Assembly: GCF_000208745.1 (NCBI RefSeq)
Contig: NC_030852.1
Location: forward strand, 26,769,471-26,833,470
Origin: Theobroma cacao
Lineage: Eukaryota > Streptophyta > Magnoliopsida > Malvales > Malvaceae
Reading direction: 5' to 3'
DNA length: 64,000 nt
Part shown: positions 34,614 to 46,465 of the stretch, one piece after another
Layout: each line of letters begins with the position of its first letter
Numbering within the stretch: the first letter of the stretch is position 1
The notes under the pieces: generated by a model
Told to the model about the DNA's origin: nothing
The model's database searches: none
Seen by the model: the letters and a program-made list of their open reading frames with translations, nothing else
Position numbers and translations under genes: made by a program

Positions 34614-34622
34614 TATTAAAAG
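34614..34622 (+). promoter_or_regulatory. Variant TATA box of LTP gene 3
   Basis: TATTAAAAG at the place equivalent to the TATAAAA boxes of genes 1 and 2, 56 bases before the chosen ATG. A weaker box may mean different expression. It also argues against the upstream in-frame ATG at 34625, which lies only a few bases downstream of it. Confidence 0.45.
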
Positions 34623-34669
34623 CAGTGGTGCGACTCTGCTTCTCCGCAAGAAAGAGTTGGAAAGGATTG

Positions 34670-35216
34670 ATGGCAGGCTCCTGGGCTGGTACTGTTATAT
34701 TGGTGGTGGTGGTGGTAGCGTGTGTTTCGGAGGTTCCCATGGGTAGAGGAGACATGAGTCCTAGCCAGTGCAAGGAGGAGCAAAGGCTTCTTGTTAATGC
34801 TTGCAGGGCGGTGATTTTCGGACGCAGCCCCTCACCCAGTTGCTGCGAACGCGTTAGGGTCACCCATGTGGAGTGTGTTTGCCCTGTTATTACCCCTCAG
34901 CTGGCAGCCCTCATCGGAGTGGAACGCACCATTAAGCAGATCGAAGGCTGCGGAAGGACTGTTCCTCATAACTTCAAGTGTGGAAGTAATAGCACTCTCT
35001 CTCTCTCTCTCTCTCGCTATCTCTTAATCTCTTTCTGGTGCACTTTTCAGATTCTAAGAAATAATGTGACGGATCATGTTTAATATTCTTCTAATCTTCT
35101 CTGCTTCCCGATTCATTTATGTTTTCACTTGATATCTTATAAGTACTTGTATTTATTTATTGATTGGTTTTATTTATTTATTTTATTAATTTGTTGCAGG
35201 TATCACTACTCCTTGA
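34670..35216 (+). CDS. LTP/2S-albumin superfamily small secreted protein, copy 3
   Basis: Exons 34670-34985 and 35200-35216 encode 110 aa. I start at MAGSWAGT because this aligns with MASS of the other copies and gives a normal signal peptide (VILVVVVVACVS). An ATG 15 codons upstream is in frame but sits next to the TATA element. The eight-Cys motif is complete (SPSQC, NAC, SPSCC, ECVC, EGC, FKC). Distinct residues: CCERV for CCQRV and CPVITPQLAAL for CPVVTPKLAAL. The intron starts with a CT repeat (about 34994-35013). Confidence 0.88.
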
Positions 35217-37618
35217 GAAAGGAATAGAAGGCTATCTTACTAGGATGAAATTATTTATTTAAATCTGTTTGAAATGTATTTAAGCAGGATCGATGTGATC
35301 AAATTTGTTACACTCCTACTATCTGTATATGTTATGTTGAAAAACTATAAGAAAATAAAATGATTGTTAATTTATTATGATGACAAATGTTAAACGTGTT
35401 TAATTTTTATTAAAATTTTAAGATCTACATTTAATTTAAAATTAATTATTAATAAATGAAAATTTTTTATATTATTATTAGAATACTATCAACTTAATAA
35501 AACAGTATCAAAAATACATTTTTTAAAGGGTATTTTTGTTAAAGAATATAATAAGAAGCCACCTTTTTGTTTAAGGATACAACGACAGCCGGCCAAATCA
35601 TTAACAATTGTTTTTTGAAGGGACTTTTCGCTTTTTTGTGAAAGTGATTAATAATGTTAAGGGAACCCATTATGAATAAAGGATAGGTTCAATTAATTAC
35701 ATTTTAATTAGCAGCTGCACTTTGTAAACTAATAATTTTAGCTCCAACTCTCTCCTACAAATAGGATGAGAAAAATAAAAAACAATAGCATTTAGTTTCA
35801 AGTAAATTTACGTTATTAATATGATATGATACGTGATACATTACGATATCAAAAAACAATATATGTATCATATTTAGTTAAATATCAAAAGTGTTATTAT
35901 ATAATATGCAATACATATCTTGTGACATCAATTATTAAAATTTATTTTTTTATTTTTTTTTGAAAAAAATTATTTTTTATTATTTTTAAGATTGGAATAT
36001 GAAAAATTATATTTATGGTTTCAATATTCAAGATTTAGATTTATATAAACGATATTTTAAAAAAAAATTTCAGATTTGCACCTCAAACATGTTAAATATT
36101 TTTTTTTTGAAAAATAAATTTTATTAAAATCTAATTTATCGAGAGAATCTAATATCCAACATGTTGTTTATGAAAAGAAATATGGTCTCTACAAGGAGAC
36201 ATCAGAGAATCTATACTCCTTGTCTAAATCAAAGCCTTTGTTTTCCAAGTAGTCTGTTACAATGTTCTTTTCTCTAAATATATGCCGTAGTATGACTTCC
36301 CATTAACGATGAAGTAGACCTTAAAAAACTTCAATCAAATCTGAATTTGAACATGGATGACTTGTGGGGGAAGTGATAGCTTACACCACTAGTTTACTAT
36401 CAACTTGGAGATCTATTTTCTAGTAACCCAACTGCCAAGCTTAATTGAGCCCTTTATAAGTACCCCACAACTCAGCTCAGTAAGCTGTGTATCTTCCAAG
36501 TCTTGCAGAAAATCCACTAAACCAGTTGCCACAAGAATCTCGAAGTACTCCCCCTGCTGTTGCCTTTTCTAGTGATCTCTTAAAAGCACCATCTTGAGTT
36601 TAAGGTAAGCCAACCATGTGGAGGTGCTATCCAGTCAACCAAGATCTCCTCCTTCCTGCTTTCTAGTATTTCGATACCATTCCCAATCTTACCACAGTTT
36701 TTGACGATAACTGAAGCAAAACTTAGGATTGCATTTAATTTCCCCTCTACTGTTGCACACTTACCTTCAAATATCCAAGCATTTCTCCATTTCCAAAGGT
36801 ACCAACAGCTTGTTCCAAACATTATCACCCACGGGAGACCTCTTATTGTTATTTTGCAACGTGGCAAGTTATGTGACAGCTAGTCAGTTAAGCTTGAGTT
36901 AAAGAAATGATCCTGATATCTCTGTGGTACAAATTCCTTGGGGCCTTTTCCAATGGCAGGCCATGTTTCAAATGTTTTGTATTCTGTCTTGAGTTCTCGT
37001 GTCTTCCTGTAAATACGAAAAATGTTTTTGAACTTTTAATTAATAAAGTAACACAAAAAATATATATTCTATTTTAAAATATATATTACTAAAATGCATT
37101 CTCAAAATTTAAATTAAAAAAATATTATATTTGCAATTTATGCCATATAATTCTTAATTTTATTAATAAAAATAAAATTTTTTATTTTTTACTTTATAAA
37201 TATATTTAATTTTTAAATTTTTCATAATATTTTGCAATACAATATTCAATACTCAAAAATAAAATTTTAATACACAATATATATCCAATTTAAATAATAC
37301 AGGTTAACAATAAAAATTGCTTGCCTGACTTGGATTCAAGTCAGGGCTTATATATGAAATTTTAAATTTGGATTGGGATATTCTAAGAACATAATAAATT
37401 TAACTTTTAAAATATATTTACCTTCAAAAAAAAACTTTTAAAATATATTTTAAATATAATTATATTAATATAATAAAAAATAAAATTTTGTTCCCGAGGC
37501 CGTCGACCATGAACCCTAAATAAACTATGGGCCTTGACCTAAACCATAGTCGGGATCTTAAATTGGGCCAACACTCCCGTTGATAAAAAGAAAAACCCAA
37601 AACTACCCCCACGGATGA
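35217..37618. other. Intergenic region with LINE relic
   Basis: AT-rich sequence around a decayed LINE fragment (listed separately). The last few hundred bases before 37844 are the promoter and 5' UTR of the poly(A)-binding protein gene. No other gene seen. Confidence 0.5.
36130..36867 (-). pseudogene. LINE retrotransposon relic: RNase H region
   Basis: The minus-strand frame at 36580-36867 includes WVIMFGTSCWYLWKWRNAWI, the W..W..RN.WIF pattern found before the RNase H domain of plant LINE ORF2, then WLTLNSRWCF, which corresponds to the start of RNase H (usually LN.DGA). Continuing downstream on the minus strand, phrases like GGVLRD-, NWFSGF- and AELWG- can be read only by changing frame and passing stops. 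It is a dead 5'-truncated insertion. Confidence 0.6.
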
Positions 37619-37843
37619 GTGATAGCTGCAAATTTACTTCTTCCGCCAATCCCATCCATCGATCTCCGTATCAAAGGCACACGCCGACCTCCCATCAAGT
37701 CCCAATCTCATGCTCACCATTATTTTCTGTTCACTCCTTCTCTTCCCCAAATTAAAACACTAAAAAACCTAAATCCAGAATCTCCCCAAATTGACAAATA
37801 CCACTCTCAACACCTGAAAAAGCACAACAATAAAAAAGAAAGA

Positions 37844-40044
37844 ATGGAGCAACATGAGGAGCAAGAGCACGAGGTGTACGGAGGGGAGATCCCCGACGAG
37901 GAAGGAGAGATGGACGCTGACGTGGACATGTCTGGTGGAGCTGAAGATTACGAAGGCAACGAGCAAGACCTCGAACAGGATCCCAATTCCAACTCCAAGG
38001 TTGCTCTTTTTTTTAGCCTTTTTCTTTTTTTTTTCCTTAGCTTTAACTGAGCTTTTTACCTGATGAAAAGCAACCTTTTTGAGACAATTTCAGGACTTGG
38101 AGGACATGAAAAAGAGACTTAAGGAGATCGAGGAAGAGGCCGGGGCTTTACGTGAAATGCAGGCTAAAGTCGAGAAGGAGATGGGCGCTGTCCAAGGTTT
38201 TTTTTTTTTTTCTGTTTTTAGTTTTCTGTGTTTGTATTTGATCTGAGTTTTTGGCTGTATTCTTTAACAAGCTTGAATTAGATTGGGATTTGCTTGTCTT
38301 AAATTGAGAACGAAAATATCTTGTTAATTTTTTAAAAAGAAATTAAACTAATTTATATTTATTTGAGTATTTTTTTTAATTATGGATTATTGCGTGTGAA
38401 TTTATTTCTAGTAAACTTATTTGTTTTTACCTTTTTTTTTTCTGGATGCATATGAAGATTCATCAAGTGCTTCTGCCACCCAAGCTGAAAAGGAGGAAGT
38501 GGATTCTCGCTCGATTTATGTTGGTAATGTGAGGTTTTCAACCCTTTCCTATGCCTTTTTTTCCCTAAACCTTGTTCATTTGTTTATTTGGGTAAATCGT
38601 AACATTTACTTTATCCGCTGTCTAATTAACACTTTCATGGATAAATTTCTCTAATAAGTAAAGCTAAGAGTATATTCTGCTTTTAAGTTAGCTAATAAGG
38701 ATGTGGGAAGAGTTTTAGCATTTGATCACTTCAACCCATTTTGTGTTTTATGTTTGTGCATATATCATGTGGCTTGAAAATTCCATGTATGTGCATGTCA
38801 TTACGAGCATGGACAATCAAGTCTTAGTTTGTATACATGTCAAGTTCAATGTGATTCAGACAAATATGATCCATAAGGAGTTATTCAGAGTAATTAATGT
38901 AGTTTGTACTATGCGGATTCATTTTGTTTGGCCTTTTTAGGTAACTTCTAAACTGTTTAGGTGTAAAATATTTGAATAACAATCTAGGTTTAGTATAACT
39001 AAATGATTTGCACAGTGCTTATGAGCAAATGATCTAGTTGTGGGCTTACTCTCTTTTTCTTTGTATATCTTTGTAACAACAGGTAGACTACGCATGTACA
39101 CCAGAAGAAGTTCAGCAGCATTTCCAATCCTGTGGAACAGTAAACAGAGTGACAATTTTGACTGACAAGTTTGGTCAGCCTAAAGGATTTGCCTATGTTG
39201 AATTTGTTGAAGTTGATGCTGTTCAAAACGCTCTACTATTAAATGAATCAGAATTGCATGGTCGACAGTTGAAGGTTTTATAACTTGATTTATATATGGA
39301 TTACTACTTCATGAATATAAACTGCATGATAATAAAAGTGTATTTGGTTTATTCAAGGTCTCTGCAAAACGAACAAATATTCCTGGAATGAAACAGTATC
39401 GAGGAAGGCGACCCAACCCATATTTCCGCTCCCGAAGGCCTTTCATGCCTGGTCCTGCTTTTTATCCTCCATATGGCTATGGGTAAGCATGGAAATATAT
39501 TTGCATTGTTTGGTTATTGGATAGGAAAAAAAAGGGGGGGGGGGGAGGAGGCAATAATTGATATCTTTTGTTTTCTCTTCATGTTAGTTTAGCCAATGTT
39601 GGTTTTGCTATAATGTATCTGTTGCTTTTGAATAAGATGCACGGAAGTGGAAAAGATCTCATGATGCTCATAGTCTGACATTATACCTATTAATTATGGT
39701 CTCCACAGTCTAGCATTTGCTTTGCCTATATCATTTTTTGATAATCAAAAGGGTTTCATTTAAAATGGGTTACTTTCTATGCCTATACCATTTATGCTTT
39801 TATGCAATAATGGTTCCAAACCAACATTGCAGTTCTGACAAATTGTTTGATTGAATGATGTCTATTACTTTAGAAACTTTCGTTTGAATTTAGTAATCAG
39901 TTGATGTTTGCTTATATTCCCCCCATTCTTAAAAGAAAAAAATTGAATGTGATATTTTCTGCTTAGTAACCTAGTAACTCAGTTGACCTCTTTTTCAGGA
40001 GGGTTCCAAGGTTCAGGCGGCCCATGAGATACAGGCCATATTAA
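37844..40044 (+). CDS. PABN: Nuclear polyadenylate-binding protein (PABPN/PABN type)
   Basis: Binds nascent poly(A) tails in the nucleus and stimulates poly(A) polymerase. Exons: 37844-37999, 38094-38196, 38458-38528, 39083-39274, 39358-39482, 39999-40044, giving 230 aa. Order: acidic N-terminus (about 1-52, [12 protein letters not shown]), coiled coil (about 53-86, [20 protein letters not shown]), a single RRM with RNP2 IYVGNV and RNP1 KGFAYVEF (about 105-180), then an Arg/Pro/Tyr-rich tail ([15 protein letters not shown] ... [11 protein letters not shown]) like the methylated tail of animal PABPN1. Length and exon order match the plant PABN family. The RRM is split between RNP2 and [10 protein letters not shown]. 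The start is the first Met after an in-frame stop-containing 5' region. Confidence 0.93.
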
Positions 40045-41292
40045 GATGGATCTCACTTTGTCAGAAGCTGCAATTTTGAGAAGACCATAACTTATAGTTT
40101 ATGGTGGTCATATTGTTGTTCTATAATATGGACGCAGAAATTTGAAGTGGAATTTGCTTGCCAAAGGGCCGGCCGGATTTTTCTCGAATTGTGAGCTTGC
40201 AGGAGTGTAATGGATCCATTCATTTGACCTTTGCCGTTACTTTGCTTCAATGGGGGACAAATGAGGCAGAGATGGAAATGTTGTGAAAAATTATTTAGAA
40301 AATTCCTGGTCTTAGATTTGATCATTTAATTTTCTTAGTGTGGATGAGTTTAAATTGTTGGGTATTCATGTTTGGTAAAATGACTACTTTCATAGATCAT
40401 AATGCATAGAAGGCCAGCTTTGCAGTTGTTTTTAGTTGCTTTAGTTTTCAACTTAATAACTGCAAGATGAGAGTTCTCAAGTTTTTTATGGATAAGCTTT
40501 GGGATTTAAGTGATGACCAAACTGTTTAGCCAGCTGCTTGAGATAGGCAATGGCAGTGTATATTTCTTTGGTTCCCACTGACTTAGGCAGAGAAAAATTT
40601 TATAGAAAGTTAATGCCACTTCCCATGATAGTCTATGTTCAAACAATTATCATTTTGAAACTTCATAAATACTTCTTTAACTGCCTTAGGAACTATCGTT
40701 TGCTAATATGATGAAGGTGTCGAACTCAAGCTCAAATTTATGCTGATTCTCTATAAAGCTAGAATTTTTCAAGTTAATTAATGGATGATTCGTCAATTTG
40801 TATTGGGCTAATGGGCTTAAACTGGACGGTCGTAGCCTAGGCTTGCCCATCTCGGCATGTCCCGTTGCAGCCGTGACCTGCTGTGCAACCCAACTTAATG
40901 AATAAACAACACAAGTGAATTGCTTCACCTACGACAAACACCCGCCTCGCGACCCAAATTCCGAATTACGCCTCACATGCGTTTCTGATTTCTAGCGAGG
41001 AATTGCTCCACTTACAAATTCTTTAAAGAACCCAATTTTTCTCCCATACATTTCCTTCTCTTCTGAATCCCCATCTCATCCGAAGCATGAATTGCCCCTT
41101 GCCTTTTTAACCCATTTTGGGAGCCAGTTCTATTTGACTCTCTGAAATTTGGAGGATGTTTGTGTTTTGCTATTTCTAGGGTTAGGGTTTTTTAGGAGTC
41201 ATCTAAAGATTCCCGAGGATTTAACCGAGGTGGTGATCAAATGATCAATTGCAACCCCTTTTGATCATTTTGATATTGAAGTGAAGGGTTCA
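40045..41292. other. Spacer between PABN and MED31
   Basis: PABN 3' UTR (at least to about 40350), then the MED31 promoter and 5' UTR. No extra gene. Confidence 0.55.
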
Positions 41293-43078
41293 ATGGCTTC
41301 TACTAAAGAAAGTGACAATGCTTCCAATACTCCTTCCTCGTAAGCTTCTCTATGTCTTTTGCATTCATGTCCTCTTCTTTTTTAGCAAAAATGCTCTCTG
41401 AATTTATTATAATTCCAGCTCTTTTTTAAACATATTTTTTCAGGCCAAAAAACGTGTATAAGGATCCGGATGATGGGCGGCAGCGATTCTTACTCGAATT
41501 GGAATTCGTGCAGTGCCTGGCCAATCCTACTTACATTCACTGTATTCCTCAGGACTTGGGGTTTTACTACTACTTTTTTATAAAGAATTGCTTTGGCTGT
41601 TTATGCTGTTAAATTCCTGAAAGGAGAAGAATTCAACTCAACCTGATTAATGCACGAACACTCACATTGGATACATTTAGCTCTTATTGTGTCATAATTT
41701 TCTTACCTAATTCATTTGTTGTCTTTCCCTTTCTGCTTCATTCTTTTTGACTTTGCAAAAATTTGTTGAATTTGCATAACGGAGTTATTCTCCCTGTGCG
41801 CATCATTGATACTCGCTCCCTAATTCCTGATGCAGATTTGGCTCAAAATCGATATTTTGAAGATGAAGCATTTATTGGGTACTTGAAATATCTTCAGTAC
41901 TGGCAACGGCCAGAGTACATAAAATTTATCATGTAAGCAACTTGAAAGCATGCCCTAATACTTCAGGCTAGAATATCGTAAAACTAACATCTTTTTGACT
42001 ACAAGGGGAAATGATGATTAATAGCTTCCGTAGAGAATGTATAGCTCCCTTCTTTGGGGTTTGTTATATGTGACATATGAACTGAAGGAGAAGGATGATT
42101 GCAGGTATCCTCATTGCCTATATTTCCTTGAACTTCTTCAAAATGCGAGTTTCCGCAATGGAATGGCACATCCTGTCAACAAGGTTTGGCTCTAACGTGT
42201 CTTACTGACCCTGATGTCCTGATTAATGTTATCACTCATATGAAACTCTTCGTTCTTTAAATCTCCTTTGTAACAAAGGTCTTGGGATCCCCCAGTTGTG
42301 ACCATGAGCTCATGCTACAAATTTTGTATTTGCCTGATAGTGACAGTGATAATCAGAAAGCCATTTGGTTTTTCTCTTAAGGTTCTATAGTTAGTTGTTT
42401 TTAGATGCTTTGCCAATTTCCAGTTTGCCTGTAGCATCAAACCATGTAGCATATGTTTAGAGGATATTAGAAAGCATAACACAATAATGGCACTTGATTT
42501 TCTGCGTATTGACAAATAAAATATCTTTATGGTCACTAAAAGCAATAAGTAATTTGTTTATTGATATCAATATAAGACACTATTTTATGTTTACTTTTGG
42601 TATCTCTTTTTCATTTTCTGTTACCTGAAACTTATAGGAATTGGCACATAGACAGCAATTCTTCTTCTGGAAGAACTATCGAAACAATCGGTTGAAGTTC
42701 ATTTTGCCTAAGCCTCCTCCTGAACCAGTTGCTGCACCTGCACCCCCGCCCCCTACTGCTGTTCCACCACAGGCGGCCATGCCACCTGTGCCTGCTACCA
42801 CTATTGCTATGACAACTGCTTCTCCAGCTCCTTCTTCAGCACTTTCTCCAATGCCATATGGTCTTCCCCCTGGATCTGTTCTTGCAAAAAATGATATGAG
42901 GAATAGTGGAATTGATCGAAGAAAAAGGAAGTACGTAAGTTTTCTACCCCACAAAATTTCAACTTATTAGTTAAGCATTCAATAACTTCATTATATATAT
43001 ATACATCCTTTCCTGAAAGACCGTAAAGACCACGATTCTGATGAATATTACTTTGATCATCACAGGAAAGAAGTTTAA
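41293..43078 (+). CDS. MED31: Mediator subunit 31 (SOH1)
   Basis: Middle-module subunit of the Mediator complex. Exons: 41293-41339, 41444-41541, 41836-41932, 42105-42183, 42638-42930, 43066-43078, giving 208 aa. The conserved Med31 core runs from about residue 26 (RQRFLLELEFVQCLANPTYI) through YFEDEAFIGYLKYLQYW, YPHCLYFLELLQNASFR and ELAHRQQFFFWKNYR. Then comes a Pro/Ala-rich plant-specific tail (PPPEPVAAPAPPPP...) ending GIDRRKRKKEV. The last intron has two possible donors, GTACGT (42931) and GTAAGT four bases later. The first gives the KKEV end that resembles Arabidopsis and is preferred. All other junctions are fixed by phase and homology. Confidence 0.93.
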
Positions 43079-43803
43079 CTTGACCAACCATCTACATTGA
43101 AAGTAGTGGGGATGTGTATTTCATGAGGTAACATCTTTTGAATTGAAATTGAGTAGCCAGGAATTCTATGTTCTTCAATATTGCTTTATAATAGCATTGC
43201 GGCCATAATGTCAAAGCCCTGCTGTGCTGATTAATATCTAAATTATGTTTTAGCAGCTTATAGTGTTCCATCTTCTTGATCTATGTACTGAGCTCTCTGT
43301 ATGGATCAAGCAGTTTGTATGAACTTTTGCACCGAGGGCCTATTAATTTTGCATCAAAATATCTCATGTCACTTGGGCATTTCTCCTTCTTTCTGAATGG
43401 TACTGTATTTACTGAATGCAATATGTGTAATTTAGAGGCAAACATAAGGATCATAGAAAAAGCAGTTTATGGCTAGAAGCCGTTGTTTTAGCAAATTAGT
43501 TTCATTTGTTTCTCCAGAAATCAGACTAAATCATTGATAGAAGCATAAAATCTTTAAATCATACAGTGTGCTACTCCCCTGCTTGACCTTGCTGATTAGT
43601 TATTGTAATTGAAGTGGCTTCATCAATATCTGTTTAGTGTGCAGTAGCTAACCAGACCTGAAACCCCAGAAACACCCCCAAATGTTTTAAAAGATCAAAA
43701 AGAAAAGAAATGGAATTTCCCTGATGCAGTGTCGGCTTATAACACCTCTCACAAGAAAACAGCTTCTCTCTTACCGTATTCAGTAGATCAAGCAAATAAT
43801 CTT

Positions 43804-43957
43804 ATAATCTTATAACAGCGCTTATATTTGATTCAACGTGGAAACAACTGAGGTTGTTGCAAGTCTTGAGTGGTCTTTGCATAATCTTATAACAGGGCTC
43901 ATATTTGATTCAAAGGGGAAACAACTAAGGTTGTTGCAAGTCTTGAGCGGTCTTTGT
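43804..43957 (+). repeat. 77-bp tandem duplication
   Basis: Two adjacent units (43804-43880 and 43881-43957) start ATAATCTTATAACAG and include GGAAACAACT.AGGTTGTTGC and AAGTCTTGAG.GGTCTTTG. They differ at only a few positions. Confidence 0.85.
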
Positions 43958-43969
43958 TAGTTATGGTTC

Positions 43970-44830
43970 GTTTGGTAATCAGAAAATAATTTGTTGGGGA
44001 CAAATTTTTTTGTTTAAAATATTTTACAACAACTAATGTTGTTTGTTGGATCATCTTGTGAAAAATATTTTTGACCATCATTGGTGGAGTTATTTGAGTG
44101 TTAAAATGATACATAGGGGTACAAAACAATGATTCGTTTGATTTTCACTTCAAAATTAAGAATGAAAATGAAAATGAAAAAAATCAATAATTAATTGATA
44201 GAGTTATTTGGGTGTTAAGATAATAAATAAGAATTGATTACAAAATAATAGTGTTATTTATTTTCCACGAATGAAAAATTAAGAATGAAAATGAAAATAG
44301 AGAAAATTAATAGTTATATTTTTCAACGCATTTCATCATTTATCATAATGAAAGTAAGTTTTAATTTTTCAAAAAAAATTCATCTTGTCAATTTTTTTTA
44401 TCATAATATTATAAAAATATTAATATTTATCAATTGTATAAAATATTTAAAATTTATATTTATAAATGTGTATTCATTAAATGAGGATTGTTGAAAATTA
44501 TTTTGTTATAATTATTAATAAGATTCATTCAATTTATAAATAAAAATAATAATTGCATTGAATGATTTCATTAAAAATATTTTTTAATTTTCATAGTTTT
44601 GAATAATTTAAATATTAATATTCATCAAACTTATTATGCTAAGCTTAGTATAAGAGCAGTTTTTCTATTCTTCAAAAAATGTCTTATGCCTATCAAGGGC
44701 GTAAGACATTTTACGTAGTTAATAGGTATTTTCTTGTCGACTTGTAAAATGTTTTACATTTAAAGATCCATTTATTTTGAAGTAAAATATTTTTTGAAAA
44801 ACGTTTTCAAGCCTTGTGCTTGTTTGGAAG
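43970..44830 (+). repeat. Family B element, copy 2
   Basis: Forward copy of the element also seen at 26140-26940, with the same ordered phrases (TTGTGAAAAATATTTTT, GTGGAGTTATTTG, GAATGATTTCATT, TCATCAAACTTATT, AGTATAAGAGCAG, AAAATGTCTTATG). It begins near GGTTCGTTTGGTAATCAG and contains an internal duplication of the GAGTTATTTG.GTGTTA segment. Confidence 0.65.
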
Positions 44831-45150
44831 ACAAAAAATTGATTTTCAATGTAAAGCATTTTATGGGTCAACAAAGTTGACCATGTAAAATGTCTTATAC
44901 CCTTAAGGGCATAAGACATTTTTCCAAAAACATTTTTATATTAGATCTATGAGTATAAATTTAATGAATATTAATATTTAATTTAAAATATTAAAAAATA
45001 AAAATATTTAACTTTAAAATTTTAATTTAAAATATTAATATTTAAATTATACAATACTACTAAAATTAAAAAATATTTTTTTAATGAAATCATTCAATGC
45101 AATTAAATTTTTTATTTATAAATTGAATAAAATAGTTGTTATGTGAAAAT
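44830..45150 (-). repeat. Inverted partial copy of family B
   Basis: On the opposite strand this reads like the preceding element. For example AATGAAATCATTCAATGCAA here is the reverse complement of TTGCATTGAATGATTTCATT at about 44555. Near the junction lies a 36-bp near-perfect palindrome (44887-44922, AAAATGTCTTATACCC facing GGGCATAAGACATTTT). Confidence 0.6.
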
Positions 45151-45185
45151 AAAATGATGTGAGAATAGAATAGAATAATTATCAC

Positions 45186-46288
45186 TTAGTTTGGTACGAC
45201 AAAAGGAATAGGACAAGAATAATTATTATGACTTATTGTAGTGTTTGGTTGGTAATAATAATTTTGGAATAAGAAAGGAATAGCAAATAAAAAAACAAAA
45301 AGACCTTTTATTATTTATATGACTATTTATTTTTATTAGATTTTTTAAATATTAATAATATAGAATTTAATTAAAACATTAATAATTAATAATTTAAATA
45401 TTAATATTTTATTTAATTTAAATATTATTATGATTAATTTTGTTTTATTTTATTTGTTAAAATATTAATAATTGATAATTTATTTAAAATATTAATAATT
45501 GATAATTTTAAATATTAATATTTTTATTTATAATTTAATTATTTATATTTTAAAAATATTAATATTTTATTTAATTAAAAATATTAATATTTTATTTAAT
45601 TAAAATATTATTAAGATCAATTATTTTATTTTATTTTATTCTTAAAAATTAATAATTGATTATTTATTTAAAATATTAATAATAGATCATTTAAATATTA
45701 ATATTTTATTTATAATTTAATCATTAATATTTTATTTTTTTAATATTAATATTATTAATTTTTTATTTGCTTTTTAAATATTAATAATTGGTAATTTATT
45801 TAAAATATTAATAATTGATTATTTAATTATTAATATTTTATATAATTTAAATGATATTAGGCTTATTTATTTTTAATTTATTTTGTTTTTAAATAGGAAT
45901 AATTTATATTTTATTTTATTAATAATTGATAATTTAAATATTATTATTTTATTTATAGTTTAATATTAATATTTTATTAAAAGTTGGAATCAATGGAGAG
46001 AAGGAGGAGAGAGAGAAAAATAATATTTTATACAAATAAAGTTGTAATTTTTTAAACTTGTAAAGAGTATTTTTGTCTTTATTATTTTTTAAGTTCATTC
46101 CTCAACCATGGAATAGATAATACCATGGAGGAGGGTAATATTAACTATTCCTTAGTTTTGGAGGATTTTGGAGAATAGTCATTCCTATGGAATGGCTATT
46201 TTTTGAACTATTTTTCGACCAAACAGAGGAATCAAAATTCCTTGGGAATAAAAGGGAAATGGTTTAGTCATTTCCCCAACCAAATATG
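45186..46288. mobile_element. Family A terminal-inverted-repeat element, copy 2
   Basis: Shares AAGAATAATTATTATGACTT and GTGTTTGGTTGGTAATAATA with 13.0-14.1 kb, followed by the same kind of TATTAATATTTTA centre, an AGAGAGAAAAATAAT block, and a right side with GGAATAGATAATACC. Ends read TTTGGTACGACAAA and, reversed, ATATTTGGTTGGGGAAATG. It is inserted inside family B sequence, so it is younger than that element. Confidence 0.65.
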
Positions 46289-46349
46289 TTATAAAAAAAA
46301 GAACTTAAGTAAGTTTATAAATCATGAACTAATATTTTCAACTTAAAAG

Positions 46350-46465
46350 ACACATTTTTCAATTGAGTTATAAAATATTTTACATTTAGAATAAATTTTT
46401 TATTTTCCAAACAAGTATAAATCTTGAAAACTGAAGATATTTTACATCAAAACAAAAGAACCTTT
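46350..46465 (+). repeat. Detached end of family B
   Basis: Matches the right end of family B copy 1 (TATAAAATATTTTACATTTA, TTTTTTATTTTCCAAA, ATAAATCTTGAAAA, ATATTTTACATAAAA-like). It is separated from the inverted copy by the family A insertion. Confidence 0.5.

Noticed and set aside
37619..38050. 143-codon ORF overlapping the PABN first exon
   Set aside because: Same frame as the real exon but starting far upstream in the 5' UTR; the family-like start is the later Met at 37844.
44887..44922. miRNA precursor
   Set aside because: The palindrome has almost no loop and lies inside a repeat, so a transposon fold-back is the better explanation.
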